Shown here one piece after another: positions 8,677 through 15,675 of a stretch of DNA of 64,000 nt; the first letter of the stretch is position 1; every line of letters starts with the position of its first letter. The stretch covers positions 1 through 64,000 of the forward strand of contig NZ_AEUD01000011.1 in the NCBI RefSeq assembly GCF_000192435.1, written 5' to 3'. A model generated the notes under the pieces. That model searched no databases. It was not told the origin of the DNA and worked only from the letters and a program-made list of their open reading frames with translations. Position numbers and translations under genes: made by a program. This stretch comes from Gordonia neofelifaecis NRRL B-59395. Lineage in GTDB: Bacteria; Actinomycetota; Actinomycetes; Mycobacteriales; Mycobacteriaceae.

Positions 8677-10890
8677 CTAACCCCGAGCCATGTCCACGAA
8701 CCGAGACAGGTGGAGCTGGTGCGCGACGGTGATCGTCGCCGTCGGACCGTTACGGTGCTTGCCGACGATGATGTCGGCTTCGCCCGCACGCGGGTCGTCG
8801 CGCTCGGTGGAGTCCGGACGATGCAGCAGGATGACCATGTCGGCGTCCTGCTCCAGCGAACCCGACTCACGTAGGTCGGAGACCTGGGGGCGCTTGTCGG
8901 TGCGCTGTTCGGGACCACGGTTCAGCTGGCTGATCGCGACCACCGGCACTTCGAGTTCCTTGGCGAGCAGCTTGATCGAGCGCGAGAACTCCGAGACCTC
9001 CTGCTGGCGCGACTCGACCTTCTTGCCCGACGTCATCAGCTGCATGTAGTCGATGACGACGAGCTTCAGGTCGTGCTTCTGCTTCAGTCGGCGCGCCTTG
9101 GCGCGGATCTCCATCATCGTCAGGTTCGGCGAATCGTCGATGAACAGCGGAGCCTCGGTGATCTCGCCCATCCGGCGGGCCAGCCGGCTCCAGTCGTCGT
9201 CGCTCATGTTGCCCGAGCGCATGTCGCCGAGTTTGACCTTGGCCTCGGCCGAGAGCAGTCGCATGACGATCTCGGTCTTGCTCATCTCCAGCGAGAACAT
9301 CGCCGAGGTCAGTCCGTTGTGGATCGACGCCGACCGCAGCCAGTCCATCGCCAGCGTCGAATTGTGCGTCGGCACCATCGCCTCGCCGGCCAGGTACAGA
9401 TGGCTCATGTTGTCCACCTCGACGCAGCGCACCGGAACGCTCGGGATCGAACGGACCGACACCACCCGACGGGCGCGCACGCTGCCGCGAAGCTCCTTGT
9501 GCCGCTGCGCTTTGTCGAAGACGGTGAACACCTGGTCCGGGGCGTTCAGCCGGACCCAGCCGCTGCTCGCCCGACGGAACGTGTAGCCGAGTCCGGCCGC
9601 GAGGTCGCCCACGACGGACGACATGTGGTTGGTGGCGGCGGGCACGGTGATCCAGCCGTCGTCGTCCACGCGCGCACGTGAGTCGAGGATGCCCGCCAGC
9701 AACGACCGCCGCTGCGGCACCGAACCGCGCAGGTACTCGTGCGGGATGCGGCCGCCGAGGTCGGTCATCAGCGTCATCACGTCGACGGGTCCCTCGGCCT
9801 CGATGCGTGCACCGATCTCCGGGTCGTCGTACGCCATTCCCGCCAGGGCTCCGACGGTGTACGGACCGTACGCGAGCGGCCGGTACGGCAACTCCAGCGG
9901 CGCGGTGTTCGCGATGCTGACCCGCCCGCTGTAGAGCTGCAGCTGATCGGTGGTGAGAAGGCGATCCTCACCGTCCAGTTCGACGGCCCACTGATGCTGC
10001 TCATCGGCGACGATCACGCCGCCGTCGTCGAACTCCACCTCGTAGCAGGGACGGCGGGTCATCACGTCGGTCGCGCCGACCACTGTGGTGGGACGACCGT
10101 CGCCGCCCAGCAGCTGGTCGCCCTTCGCGACGCGGCCCATCGTGGTCCAGCCGGTGGGTGTCGGCAGCGGGGTGTCGAGCGCCAGCGCCTTGCCGACGCC
10201 CGGACGTGCGGCGACGATGATCATCTGGCCCGGGTGCAGCCCGTTGGTCAGCTTGTCGAGATCGGCGAAGCCGGTCGGCACGCCGAGAGAGAGCCCGCCG
10301 CGCGAGGCGATCGAGTCCAGCTCATCGAGCGTCGGCTGAAGCAGTTCCTCAAGCGGCACATAGTCTTCCGTCGTGCGGCGCTCGGTGACCTCGTAGATCT
10401 CGGCCTGCGCGCGGTCGACCACCTCGGCCACGTCCTGACCGTCCGCACCGGCGTATCCGTACTGGACGATGCGGGTGCCTGCCTCGACGAGGCGCCGCAG
10501 GATCGACTTCTCTCCGACGATCTCGGCGTAGTAGCCCGCATTCGCGGCGGTCGGAACCGTCGAGATCAGCGTGTGCAGGTACGGTGCCCCGCCGACCTTG
10601 CGCAACTCCCCCTTGCGCTCCAGTTCGGCGGCGACGGTCACGGCGTCGGCCGGTTCGCCACGGCCGTACAGTTCGAGGATCGCGTCATACACGGCCTGGT
10701 GGGCGGGCTTGTAGAAGTCGCCGGGACGAATCCGCTCCAGGACGTCGGCGATCGCGTCCTTCGAGAGCATCATGCCGCCGAGTACCGACTGCTCGGCCTG
10801 CTGGTCCTGCGGTGGCTGTCGTCCGAACTCCTCCGTCGGCGGCTCGGGCGGGAGATCGGGCTCACGCCCGAGATCGGCCTCGATAGCCAC
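8677..10890 (-). CDS. dnaB: Replicative DNA helicase DnaB with an intein
   Basis: A 737-residue precursor. Residues 1-234 and 511-737 make a 461-residue DnaB: N-terminal primase-binding domain (about 25-130), linker, then the RecA-like ring domain with the P-loop ARPGVGK-ST, Walker B VVIDYMQLM, arginine-finger region and SDLRESGSLEQDADMVILLHR. The intein (276 residues) splits the P-loop between Lys234 and Ser511, the known DnaB-b insertion position, so no active helicase exists until splicing. The start is a GTG with AGGGGG upstream. DnaB unwinds the parental duplex at the fork. It lies beyond rplI in the order seen in mycobacteria, with a secreted-protein gene and an AlbA_2 gene between. Confidence 0.97.
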   Translation of the reverse strand: MAIEADLGREPDLPPEPPTEEFGRQPPQDQQAEQSVLGGMMLSKDAIADVLERIRPGDFYKPAHQAVYDAILELYGRGEPADAVTVAAELERKGELRKVGGAPYLHTLISTVPTAANAGYYAEIVGEKSILRRLVEAGTRIVQYGYAGADGQDVAEVVDRAQAEIYEVTERRTTEDYVPLEELLQPTLDELDSIASRGGLSLGVPTGFADLDKLTNGLHPGQMIIVAARPGVGKALALDTPLPTPTGWTTMGRVAKGDQLLGGDGRPTTVVGATDVMTRRPCYEVEFDDGGVIVADEQHQWAVELDGEDRLLTTDQLQLYSGRVSIANTAPLELPYRPLAYGPYTVGALAGMAYDDPEIGARIEAEGPVDVMTLMTDLGGRIPHEYLRGSVPQRRSLLAGILDSRARVDDDGWITVPAATNHMSSVVGDLAAGLGYTFRRASSGWVRLNAPDQVFTVFDKAQRHKELRGSVRARRVVSVRSIPSVPVRCVEVDNMSHLYLAGEAMVPTHNSTLAMDWLRSASIHNGLTSAMFSLEMSKTEIVMRLLSAEAKVKLGDMRSGNMSDDDWSRLARRMGEITEAPLFIDDSPNLTMMEIRAKARRLKQKHDLKLVVIDYMQLMTSGKKVESRQQEVSEFSRSIKLLAKELEVPVVAISQLNRGPEQRTDKRPQVSDLRESGSLEQDADMVILLHRPDSTERDDPRAGEADIIVGKHRNGPTATITVAHQLHLSRFVDMARG
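9361..10188 (-). other. DnaB intein, apparent class 3 with degenerate homing endonuclease
   Basis: Residues 235-510 of the precursor. It begins with Ala (ALALDTPLPTPTGW), not Cys or Ser, and ends MVPTHN followed by Ser+1. The class 3 triplet is present: Trp301 in block B (DEQHQWAV), Cys489 in block F (PVRCVEVDNMSHLYLAGE) and Thr508 in block G. In class 3 inteins that Cys performs the first attack. The regions where LAGLIDADG motifs should lie read TVGALAGMAYDDPEIG and LLAGILDSRARVDDDG; both lack the catalytic Asp pattern, so the endonuclease looks dead. Confidence 0.85.
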
Positions 10891-10925
10891 TCACTTACCC
10901 CCTAGTCCGACAACGGCGACGGCCG

Positions 10926-10944
10926 GGTTTCCGACTGGGAAACC
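10926..10944 (-). promoter_or_regulatory. Hairpin in the dnaB leader
   Basis: GGTTTCC-GACTG-GGAAACC is a perfect 7-base stem starting 36 bases before the dnaB start codon. A second weaker repeat (AACC...GGTT, about 10945-10964) follows. It could be an mRNA leader structure or a protein site; no known family recognised. Confidence 0.4.
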
Positions 10945-10994
10945 GAACCCTTCAGAAAGGTTAGGGCGAGGAGCCCGCTCTGCCAAACATCTGC

Positions 10995-11069
10995 TGTGGA
11001 CAAGTCTGTTGATGAGATGTGGACAACTGTGGACAGTGCAGGAAGACATGTGAACAACCCTGTGGAGGA
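10995..11069 (+). promoter_or_regulatory. Cluster of DnaA-box-like sites upstream of dnaB
   Basis: TGTGGACAA (complement of the actinobacterial DnaA box TTGTCCACA) occurs exactly at 10995-11003 and 11018-11026. One-mismatch copies are TGTGGACAG at 11028-11036 and TGTGAACAA at 11049-11057, and a two-mismatch copy is TGTGGAGGA at 11061-11069. All are in the same orientation. The rest of the gap 10891-11262 shows no gene. The sites lie 105-180 bases upstream of dnaB. Confidence 0.7.
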
Positions 11070-11262
11070 GATGGGGAAACGAGGTGGATAGTGGGATATA
11101 CATGCAGGTCAGACCCTGTTGACGAAATCCACAACGGCGAGTTTTGAAGCCATCGGCGTGTTGGCTTGCGCCACGCCGGAATACTGTCCAGCACGACTTC
11201 AGGCGTAGTCATTTCGCACGATTGTCATCGCGCCCGCGGACCGTCGATTCGACGAACGGCGA

Positions 11263-11844
11263 GTGACGGCCGCGCGGCCGTGTTGCAATGGGCTGGTGCA
11301 TGCTTCGAATCCGGTACGGGTGGGCGTTCGGACGCTGATCGTGGCCGTCATCGCGCTGGTGGCGGCCCTGCTGCCCGGGGTCGCACAAGCGGCGCCGCCG
11401 ACGGCGGACTTCGACTTCTCGCAGTATCGCTCAGTGAACGCCGACGCCTACCGGTCACTCGCCTACAGCGACAACGGTCGCCATTACTTCACAACCGGAC
11501 GGTGGTCGTGCCAGATCGGTCCCCAGGCCAACGCCGCGGCGTGCAAGGGCCGTCCCGCCACGGCGCCGCCCGGTGTGATCGGCGTGGCGTTCGCCGGCGA
11601 GAGCCAGGGGCCCTACTGGGTCCGGCCCGGCTCGTCGTTCCGGCTGGGCCCGGTGAGCGGCTTCCGCGCGCCGGTGCTGCCGATCGGCAGCCGGATCACC
11701 GTCGTCAACGTCACCTGCGCCGTCCCGCGCGCCGGCGTGGTCGCCTGCCGGAACTGGAATCGCGGGTTCCAGCTCAGCCGCGGCACTCACCGATTCCTCT
11801 ATCCCGCAGGCGATACCGCACACGACGGGAATCCGAAGCGCTGA
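11263..11844 (+). CDS. Secreted protein of unknown function
   Basis: 193 residues from GTG 11263; other starts (GTG 11296) are possible since no clear ribosome-binding site decides. A signal peptide is evident: VRTLIVAVIALVAALLPGVAQA followed by APPTADF. The mature part has the phrase RHYFTTGRWSCQIGP, and four cysteines that could form two disulphides (WSCQ, AACKG, VTCAV, VACRN). I do not recognise a family. It stands alone between dnaB and the AlbA_2 gene; the latter converges on it with about a 36-base gap. Confidence 0.7.
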   Translation: MTAARPCCNGLVHASNPVRVGVRTLIVAVIALVAALLPGVAQAAPPTADFDFSQYRSVNADAYRSLAYSDNGRHYFTTGRWSCQIGPQANAAACKGRPATAPPGVIGVAFAGESQGPYWVRPGSSFRLGPVSGFRAPVLPIGSRITVVNVTCAVPRAGVVACRNWNRGFQLSRGTHRFLYPAGDTAHDGNPKR

Positions 11845-11880
11845 GAGACCTGCCCGGCATTCAGTCTCGGGTCCGACTGT

Positions 11881-13590
11881 TCACTCTGAGAGTCGGTAGG
11901 CCCGATTACGGCTGGTGGGCGGTGCTGTCGGCTCAATACGTCCAGCGTTGATCAACGCCCTCAGCACCGGGCGAAGGGCCGAGACCGAAGCGCCTGTGGC
12001 AACAGAGATCTCCCGAGCCGACATCGTTTCACCCGTGCCCAGAGCATCGATTACTCGTTTCTCCGCGGGAGTCAGGTCGGACCGATTCTCAGACACTTCA
12101 AGGCGATAGACGCCATGATCGCCCTGCACCAGTCCGCTCGCACTCAGCTGATCCAGTGCGGTCTGCGCGACAGTCGTATCCACTGCGAGTTGCCGACGCA
12201 GTTCGTCGACCGTGACTGAGTCGAGGTGATGGAGAACGGCCAGGGCATGGTCTTGCATGTCCGTCCTGCGCCCACCACCCAAACCGTCCAGCCAATCACG
12301 TGTCTCGGGATTCATCAACCCGAACCTGTCGAGTTCGGTGACGAATGACGCCCATGTGGTGCGAAATCGAGGTGAAGGCAATCCGTTCCGCGTCATCTCG
12401 CCCTGCATGCGTGGAATTCCATACCCGGCGTTCTCTCCGACGGTCTCGTCCCTGTCAGTGAACGGAACATCGGTCAGGAGGCGAGCTAGCACCTGGTTCC
12501 GTGACCGCGAACTCCCACGGTGGATCGATTCAATCGTCTGCCCACCCCACAGCACACCAGGGCTGTGGACTTCCAGTCGATCTGGATACAGTTCCACGCG
12601 AACCTGGTCGCCTCGGGCCAGATCACTGTAGTCGCGATGCATCACCGCGTTGACGATGGCCTCACGAATCGCCGCAATAGGGATCTCGGGCACGTCCTCG
12701 GCACCGACGCCACGGGACACTCGACGAACACGGAGGTTTCGCACGACGGCTCTGACAGCATCGTCGACCATGTCCGGAATCGCGCCTTCCAGGACTGCTC
12801 GATCGACCATCCGGTCATCACCTACGACAGCTTCCTTGTCGCGGCCTGGATAAGCCGCGAAGCTGATCATCAATTGCGGAAAGAACTGTTGCGGAAACCG
12901 TCCCATCGCAAGAACTCCCGCCAGCGTCGGCAACCCCGTATCACGGTCGATGACGCCGATTCGTTCCAGCACTTCGCTCTGCGAGTCAGCGCCGGCGAGT
13001 GCTCGGGGCCGATTGGTCTGCATTCGCTGAATCGTCCGGCTGACTACCGAATTGTCGAGATCGTCCATCGCCGCCCCCCGAACTGGCTCCCGGTCGGCGG
13101 CGCTCGGAACAGTGAGAGTGGAGAGCTGAAATACCTCGTAGGTGTCGAGTCGGTGGTCGCCTTCACCGACGCGGACGAAAGTGCCGCGTTCCTTTCCTTG
13201 CGAGGTGACGAAACATGGCTTCTCCGCGGCCGGTAGCTCGGCAACGTCCACAACAACGACAGCCGCTCCATCGAGCTCTTGGCGCTCAAACGTCATCCGT
13301 GGACGAGGTGAGAGCAGCCCTGGTTCCTCGTTCGCCCCTCGCGGGCGCGCGAGTTCCGCCAGCTGATCCATCACTGCCCTGGCGTTGAACCCATCGACTG
13401 GCGCGAAGCCGGACTTCTCATCCAGCCCGATGATCACCGAACCGCCGCCGGCAGTGTTGCTGAATGCGCTGATCGTCGGCAACAGGCTCTTGCCCACCCC
13501 GCGACCGCCGGACTTCACCTCAATCCTCGTGTTGTCTGTCCCTGCACGCCGCAGCTCGTTGATCACGTTGGGCAGATCTGCCGGATCCAT
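11881..13590 (-). CDS. AlbA_2 (Schlafen-type) ATP-binding HTH protein
   Basis: 569 residues. The N-terminal AlbA_2/Schlafen domain is at about 20-160 (RIEVKSGGRGVGKS, ISAFSNTAGGGSVIIGLDE). It is followed by the RecG-C/HATPase-like part typical of these proteins, with IPIAAIREAIVNAVMHRDYS and ELYPDRLEVHSPG. Two winged-helix segments lie at the C-terminus (VDELRRQLAVDTTVAQTAL and SAREISVATGASVSALRPVL). Proteins of this layout are annotated as transcriptional regulators or occur in defence and stress contexts; the function is rarely known. The start ATG follows GGGAG. The 140 bases upstream are packed with TCACT/AGTGA palindromes, strongly suggesting autoregulation. Confidence 0.85.
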   Translation of the reverse strand: MDPADLPNVINELRRAGTDNTRIEVKSGGRGVGKSLLPTISAFSNTAGGGSVIIGLDEKSGFAPVDGFNARAVMDQLAELARPRGANEEPGLLSPRPRMTFERQELDGAAVVVVDVAELPAAEKPCFVTSQGKERGTFVRVGEGDHRLDTYEVFQLSTLTVPSAADREPVRGAAMDDLDNSVVSRTIQRMQTNRPRALAGADSQSEVLERIGVIDRDTGLPTLAGVLAMGRFPQQFFPQLMISFAAYPGRDKEAVVGDDRMVDRAVLEGAIPDMVDDAVRAVVRNLRVRRVSRGVGAEDVPEIPIAAIREAIVNAVMHRDYSDLARGDQVRVELYPDRLEVHSPGVLWGGQTIESIHRGSSRSRNQVLARLLTDVPFTDRDETVGENAGYGIPRMQGEMTRNGLPSPRFRTTWASFVTELDRFGLMNPETRDWLDGLGGGRRTDMQDHALAVLHHLDSVTVDELRRQLAVDTTVAQTALDQLSASGLVQGDHGVYRLEVSENRSDLTPAEKRVIDALGTGETMSAREISVATGASVSALRPVLRALINAGRIEPTAPPTSRNRAYRLSE

Positions 13591-13609
13591 CGCGCTCCCA
13601 ATTGACCAG

Positions 13610-13724
13610 TCACTGATGCGTCAGTGAGCATCACTGACACACATCACTTCATAGAGTGAGGGTCTCACTCTATAGAGTGACGACATCTCTCTATAGAGTG
13701 AGACGCTCAGTGAGAGGCACTGAG
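13610..13724. promoter_or_regulatory. Operator array upstream of the AlbA_2 gene
   Basis: Three 16-base copies start at 13644, 13665 and 13686, exactly 21 bases apart. The middle one, TCACTCTATAGAGTGA, is a perfect palindrome; the others differ at two central or arm bases. Flanking them are related inverted repeats: TCACTGA-N4-TCAGTGA (13610-13627), TCAGTGA-GCA-TCACTGA (13621-13637) and CTCAGTG-N5-CACTGAG (13706-13724). The 21-base phasing is two helical turns, so dimers would stack on one DNA face. Confidence 0.75.
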
Positions 13725-13744
13725 TCAGACTCGACCGACGACAC

Positions 13745-13776
13745 AGGGCCGGTCATCCTCGCGGATGACCGGCCCT
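13745..13776 (-). terminator. Terminator after rplI
   Basis: A perfect 14-base stem, AGGGCCGGTCATCC / GGATGACCGGCCCT, with a TCGC loop, 16 bases beyond the rplI stop. It ends the rpsF-ssb-rpsR-rplI unit and insulates it from the AlbA_2 operator array. There is no long T-run, as is common in this phylum. Confidence 0.85.
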
Positions 13777-13792
13777 GCCTCTGTGCTCTACG

Positions 13793-14242
13793 TCAGCTGA
13801 CGACGGTGAGGCTCAGCTTGGCCTCGACCTTCGGGTGCAGCTTGACGACGACGGGGTACTCGCCCAGAGCCTTGATGTGGCCCTTCGGCAGCTCCACGTT
13901 GCGCTTGTCGACGGCCGGGCCGCCTGCGGCGCGGATGGCACCGGCGACGTCGGCGTTCGACACCGAGCCGAACAGCTTGCCCGAGTCGTGCGTCTTGACG
14001 GTCAGCGAGACGTCGGTCAGACCCTCGAGGGCCTGCTTGATCTCGTTGGCGTGATCGAGGTCGCGGACGGCGCGAGCCTCCTGCGAACGACGGATGCCCT
14101 CGACCTGCTTCAGCGCACCGCGGGTGGCGACGATCGCCAGGCCGCGAGGCAGCAGGTAGTTGCGGCCGTAGCCGTCGCGCACCTCAACGGTGTCGCCGGC
14201 TTCGCCCAGGTTCTCAACCGATGCGGTAAGGATCAGCTTCAT
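13793..14242 (-). CDS. rplI: 50S ribosomal protein L9
   Basis: 149 residues, normal for bL9. The N-terminal rRNA-binding domain is conserved ([29 protein letters not shown]), followed by the long connecting helix and the C-terminal domain ([19 protein letters not shown]). It binds 23S rRNA near the L1 stalk. Last gene of the rpsF-ssb-rpsR-rplI unit, 20 bases after rpsR and before a strong hairpin. A run of purines (AAGGGA) precedes the ATG. Confidence 0.98.
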   Translation of the reverse strand: MKLILTASVENLGEAGDTVEVRDGYGRNYLLPRGLAIVATRGALKQVEGIRRSQEARAVRDLDHANEIKQALEGLTDVSLTVKTHDSGKLFGSVSNADVAGAIRAAGGPAVDKRNVELPKGHIKALGEYPVVVKLHPKVEAKLSLTVVS

Positions 14243-14262
14243 TGTCGTGGTCCCTTTCCCGC

Positions 14263-14517
14263 TCAGCGTCCGGTCGACGTGAACGGCAGCAGAGCCACCT
14301 CACGCGAGTTCTTCACGGCCACGGCGACGTCGCGCTGGTGCTGCACGCAGTTACCGGTGACACGACGCGAACGGATCTTGCCGCGGTCCGAGAGGAAGCG
14401 ACGCAGCAGCGCCGTGTCCTTGTAGTCGATGACGGTCTTCTTGTCCTTGCAGAAGGTGCAGGCCTTGGCCTTCGTGACCTTCTCCACGCGGGGCTTGCGG
14501 CTCTTTTGCTTTGCCAT
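14263..14517 (-). CDS. rpsR: 30S ribosomal protein S18
   Basis: 84 residues with the bS18 core [19 protein letters not shown] and [20 protein letters not shown], ending REVALLPF. It carries [10 protein letters not shown], a CxxC pair typical of the zinc-binding (C+) form of S18; zinc-independent S18 paralogues exist in actinobacteria for zinc starvation, so this is probably the housekeeping copy. It pairs with S6 on the platform of the small subunit, encoded two genes upstream. Confidence 0.97.
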   Translation of the reverse strand: MAKQKSRKPRVEKVTKAKACTFCKDKKTVIDYKDTALLRRFLSDRGKIRSRRVTGNCVQHQRDVAVAVKNSREVALLPFTSTGR

Positions 14518-14557
14518 GTATTGCTCCAGTCAATGGTCTCCGGGTGGCAGCCCGGAA

Positions 14558-15118
14558 TCAGAAAGGTGGTTCGTCGTCCCCGCCACCGAAGCCGCCGCCC
14601 GCTGCGGGCGCGCTGCCCCACGGGTCGTCGGCCGGCTGGCTCGCGGCCTGCTGGGGACGTCCGCCCTGCGGTGCGCCGTAGCCACCGCCGGCGTTTCCGC
14701 CACCCTGATTGCCGCCGTATCCTCCGCCGCCACCGCCGTTGAAGTTGCCGCCACCGCGCTGGGTGCGGTTGACCTTCGCGGTCGCGTATCGGAGTGAGGG
14801 ACCGATCTCGTCCACTTCGAGCTCCACAACGGTGCGACGCTCCCCTTCACGGGTTTCGTACGACCGCTGCTTGAGCTTGCCCTGCACGACCACGCGAGTG
14901 CCCTTGGTGAGGGACTCGGTCACGTTCTCTGCGGCGTCGCGCCAGATGCTGCAGCGGAGGAACAGCGCTTCGCCGTCCTTCCACTCGTTCGTCTGGCGAT
15001 CGAATGTCCGCGGAGTGGAGGCCACCGTGAAATTGGCGACCGGCGCGCCGGAGGCGGTGAACCGCAGCTCCGGATCGGCGGTCAGATTTCCGACGACCGT
15101 GATGACCGTGTCCGTCAT
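14558..15118 (-). CDS. ssb: Single-stranded DNA-binding protein
   Basis: 186 residues: an OB-fold at about 1-115 ([47 protein letters not shown]), a Gly/Asn/Gln-rich disordered linker, and the acidic tip DDEPPF that docks repair and replication partners. This is the main SSB, placed between rpsF and rpsR as in mycobacteria and many other bacteria. The Gly-rich linker is long but normal for the phylum. Confidence 0.97.
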   Translation of the reverse strand: MTDTVITVVGNLTADPELRFTASGAPVANFTVASTPRTFDRQTNEWKDGEALFLRCSIWRDAAENVTESLTKGTRVVVQGKLKQRSYETREGERRTVVELEVDEIGPSLRYATAKVNRTQRGGGNFNGGGGGGYGGNQGGGNAGGGYGAPQGGRPQQAASQPADDPWGSAPAAGGGFGGGDDEPPF

Positions 15119-15232
15119 GAGACTCCCCTAATCGTGTCGAAGAACGCCGAACCGGCGCGCACCCTTGAATGTGGTTGACACCACCCTAAAGGCGAGCACC
15201 GACAAATGTCAGCGCGCTTCGCAGGCTGTGGA

Positions 15233-15514
15233 TTACTTGCGCAGGACCTTGGTGCGAAGGACCGACTCGTTCAGCTTCAGCTGACGGTCGAGCTCGCTCA
15301 CGGTCGCCGGAGTCGCGTTCAGCTGCACGACGGCGTAGATGCCTTCGTTGTGCTTCGCGATCTCGTAGGCCAAGCGGCGCTTGCCCCAGATCTCGACGTC
15401 GTCCACCTTGCCGCCTTCGTTGCGAACAACGTTGAGGAAGGTATCCAGGGATGGGGCGACAGTGCGCTCGTCCAGGCTCGGATCGAGGATCACCATCAGT
15501 TCGTAATGACGCAT
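15233..15514 (-). CDS. rpsF: 30S ribosomal protein S6
   Basis: 93 residues starting [20 protein letters not shown], with the bS6 signature [21 protein letters not shown]. First gene of the ribosomal/SSB unit; AGGAGGTGATG, a nearly full anti-Shine-Dalgarno match, lies about a dozen bases before its ATG. S6 binds S18 and rRNA h22-h23. The gap to ssb (15119-15232) is larger than elsewhere in the unit and could hold an extra promoter. Confidence 0.97.
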   Translation of the reverse strand: MRHYELMVILDPSLDERTVAPSLDTFLNVVRNEGGKVDDVEIWGKRRLAYEIAKHNEGIYAVVQLNATPATVSELDRQLKLNESVLRTKVLRK

Positions 15515-15544
15515 AAGACCACATCACCTCCTATGGGCTTTCGG

Positions 15545-15561
15545 CCACGGACGGTCCGTGG
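15545..15561 (-). promoter_or_regulatory. Hairpin in the rpsF leader
   Basis: A near-perfect palindrome (CCACGGAC / GTCCGTGG around a single base) sits 31 bases before the rpsF start, just ahead of the ribosome-binding site. Many bacteria have an rpsF leader bound by S6:S18; whether this is that motif cannot be told without folding and alignment. Confidence 0.35.
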
Positions 15562-15675
15562 CAGGAGGGTCGCCTGCGTCGGCAACCCCTCCAAGATACA
15601 TGAGCGCGGACTGACCAGCGAAATCACGGTCGTGCCATCACTGGGACCGGCGACCGGCTGCACTAGGCTCATCGC

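Noticed and set aside
10995-11069. oriC
   Set aside because: Only five sites, no AT-rich unwinding region, and no dnaA or dnaN beside it. The gene order places oriC beyond the right edge.
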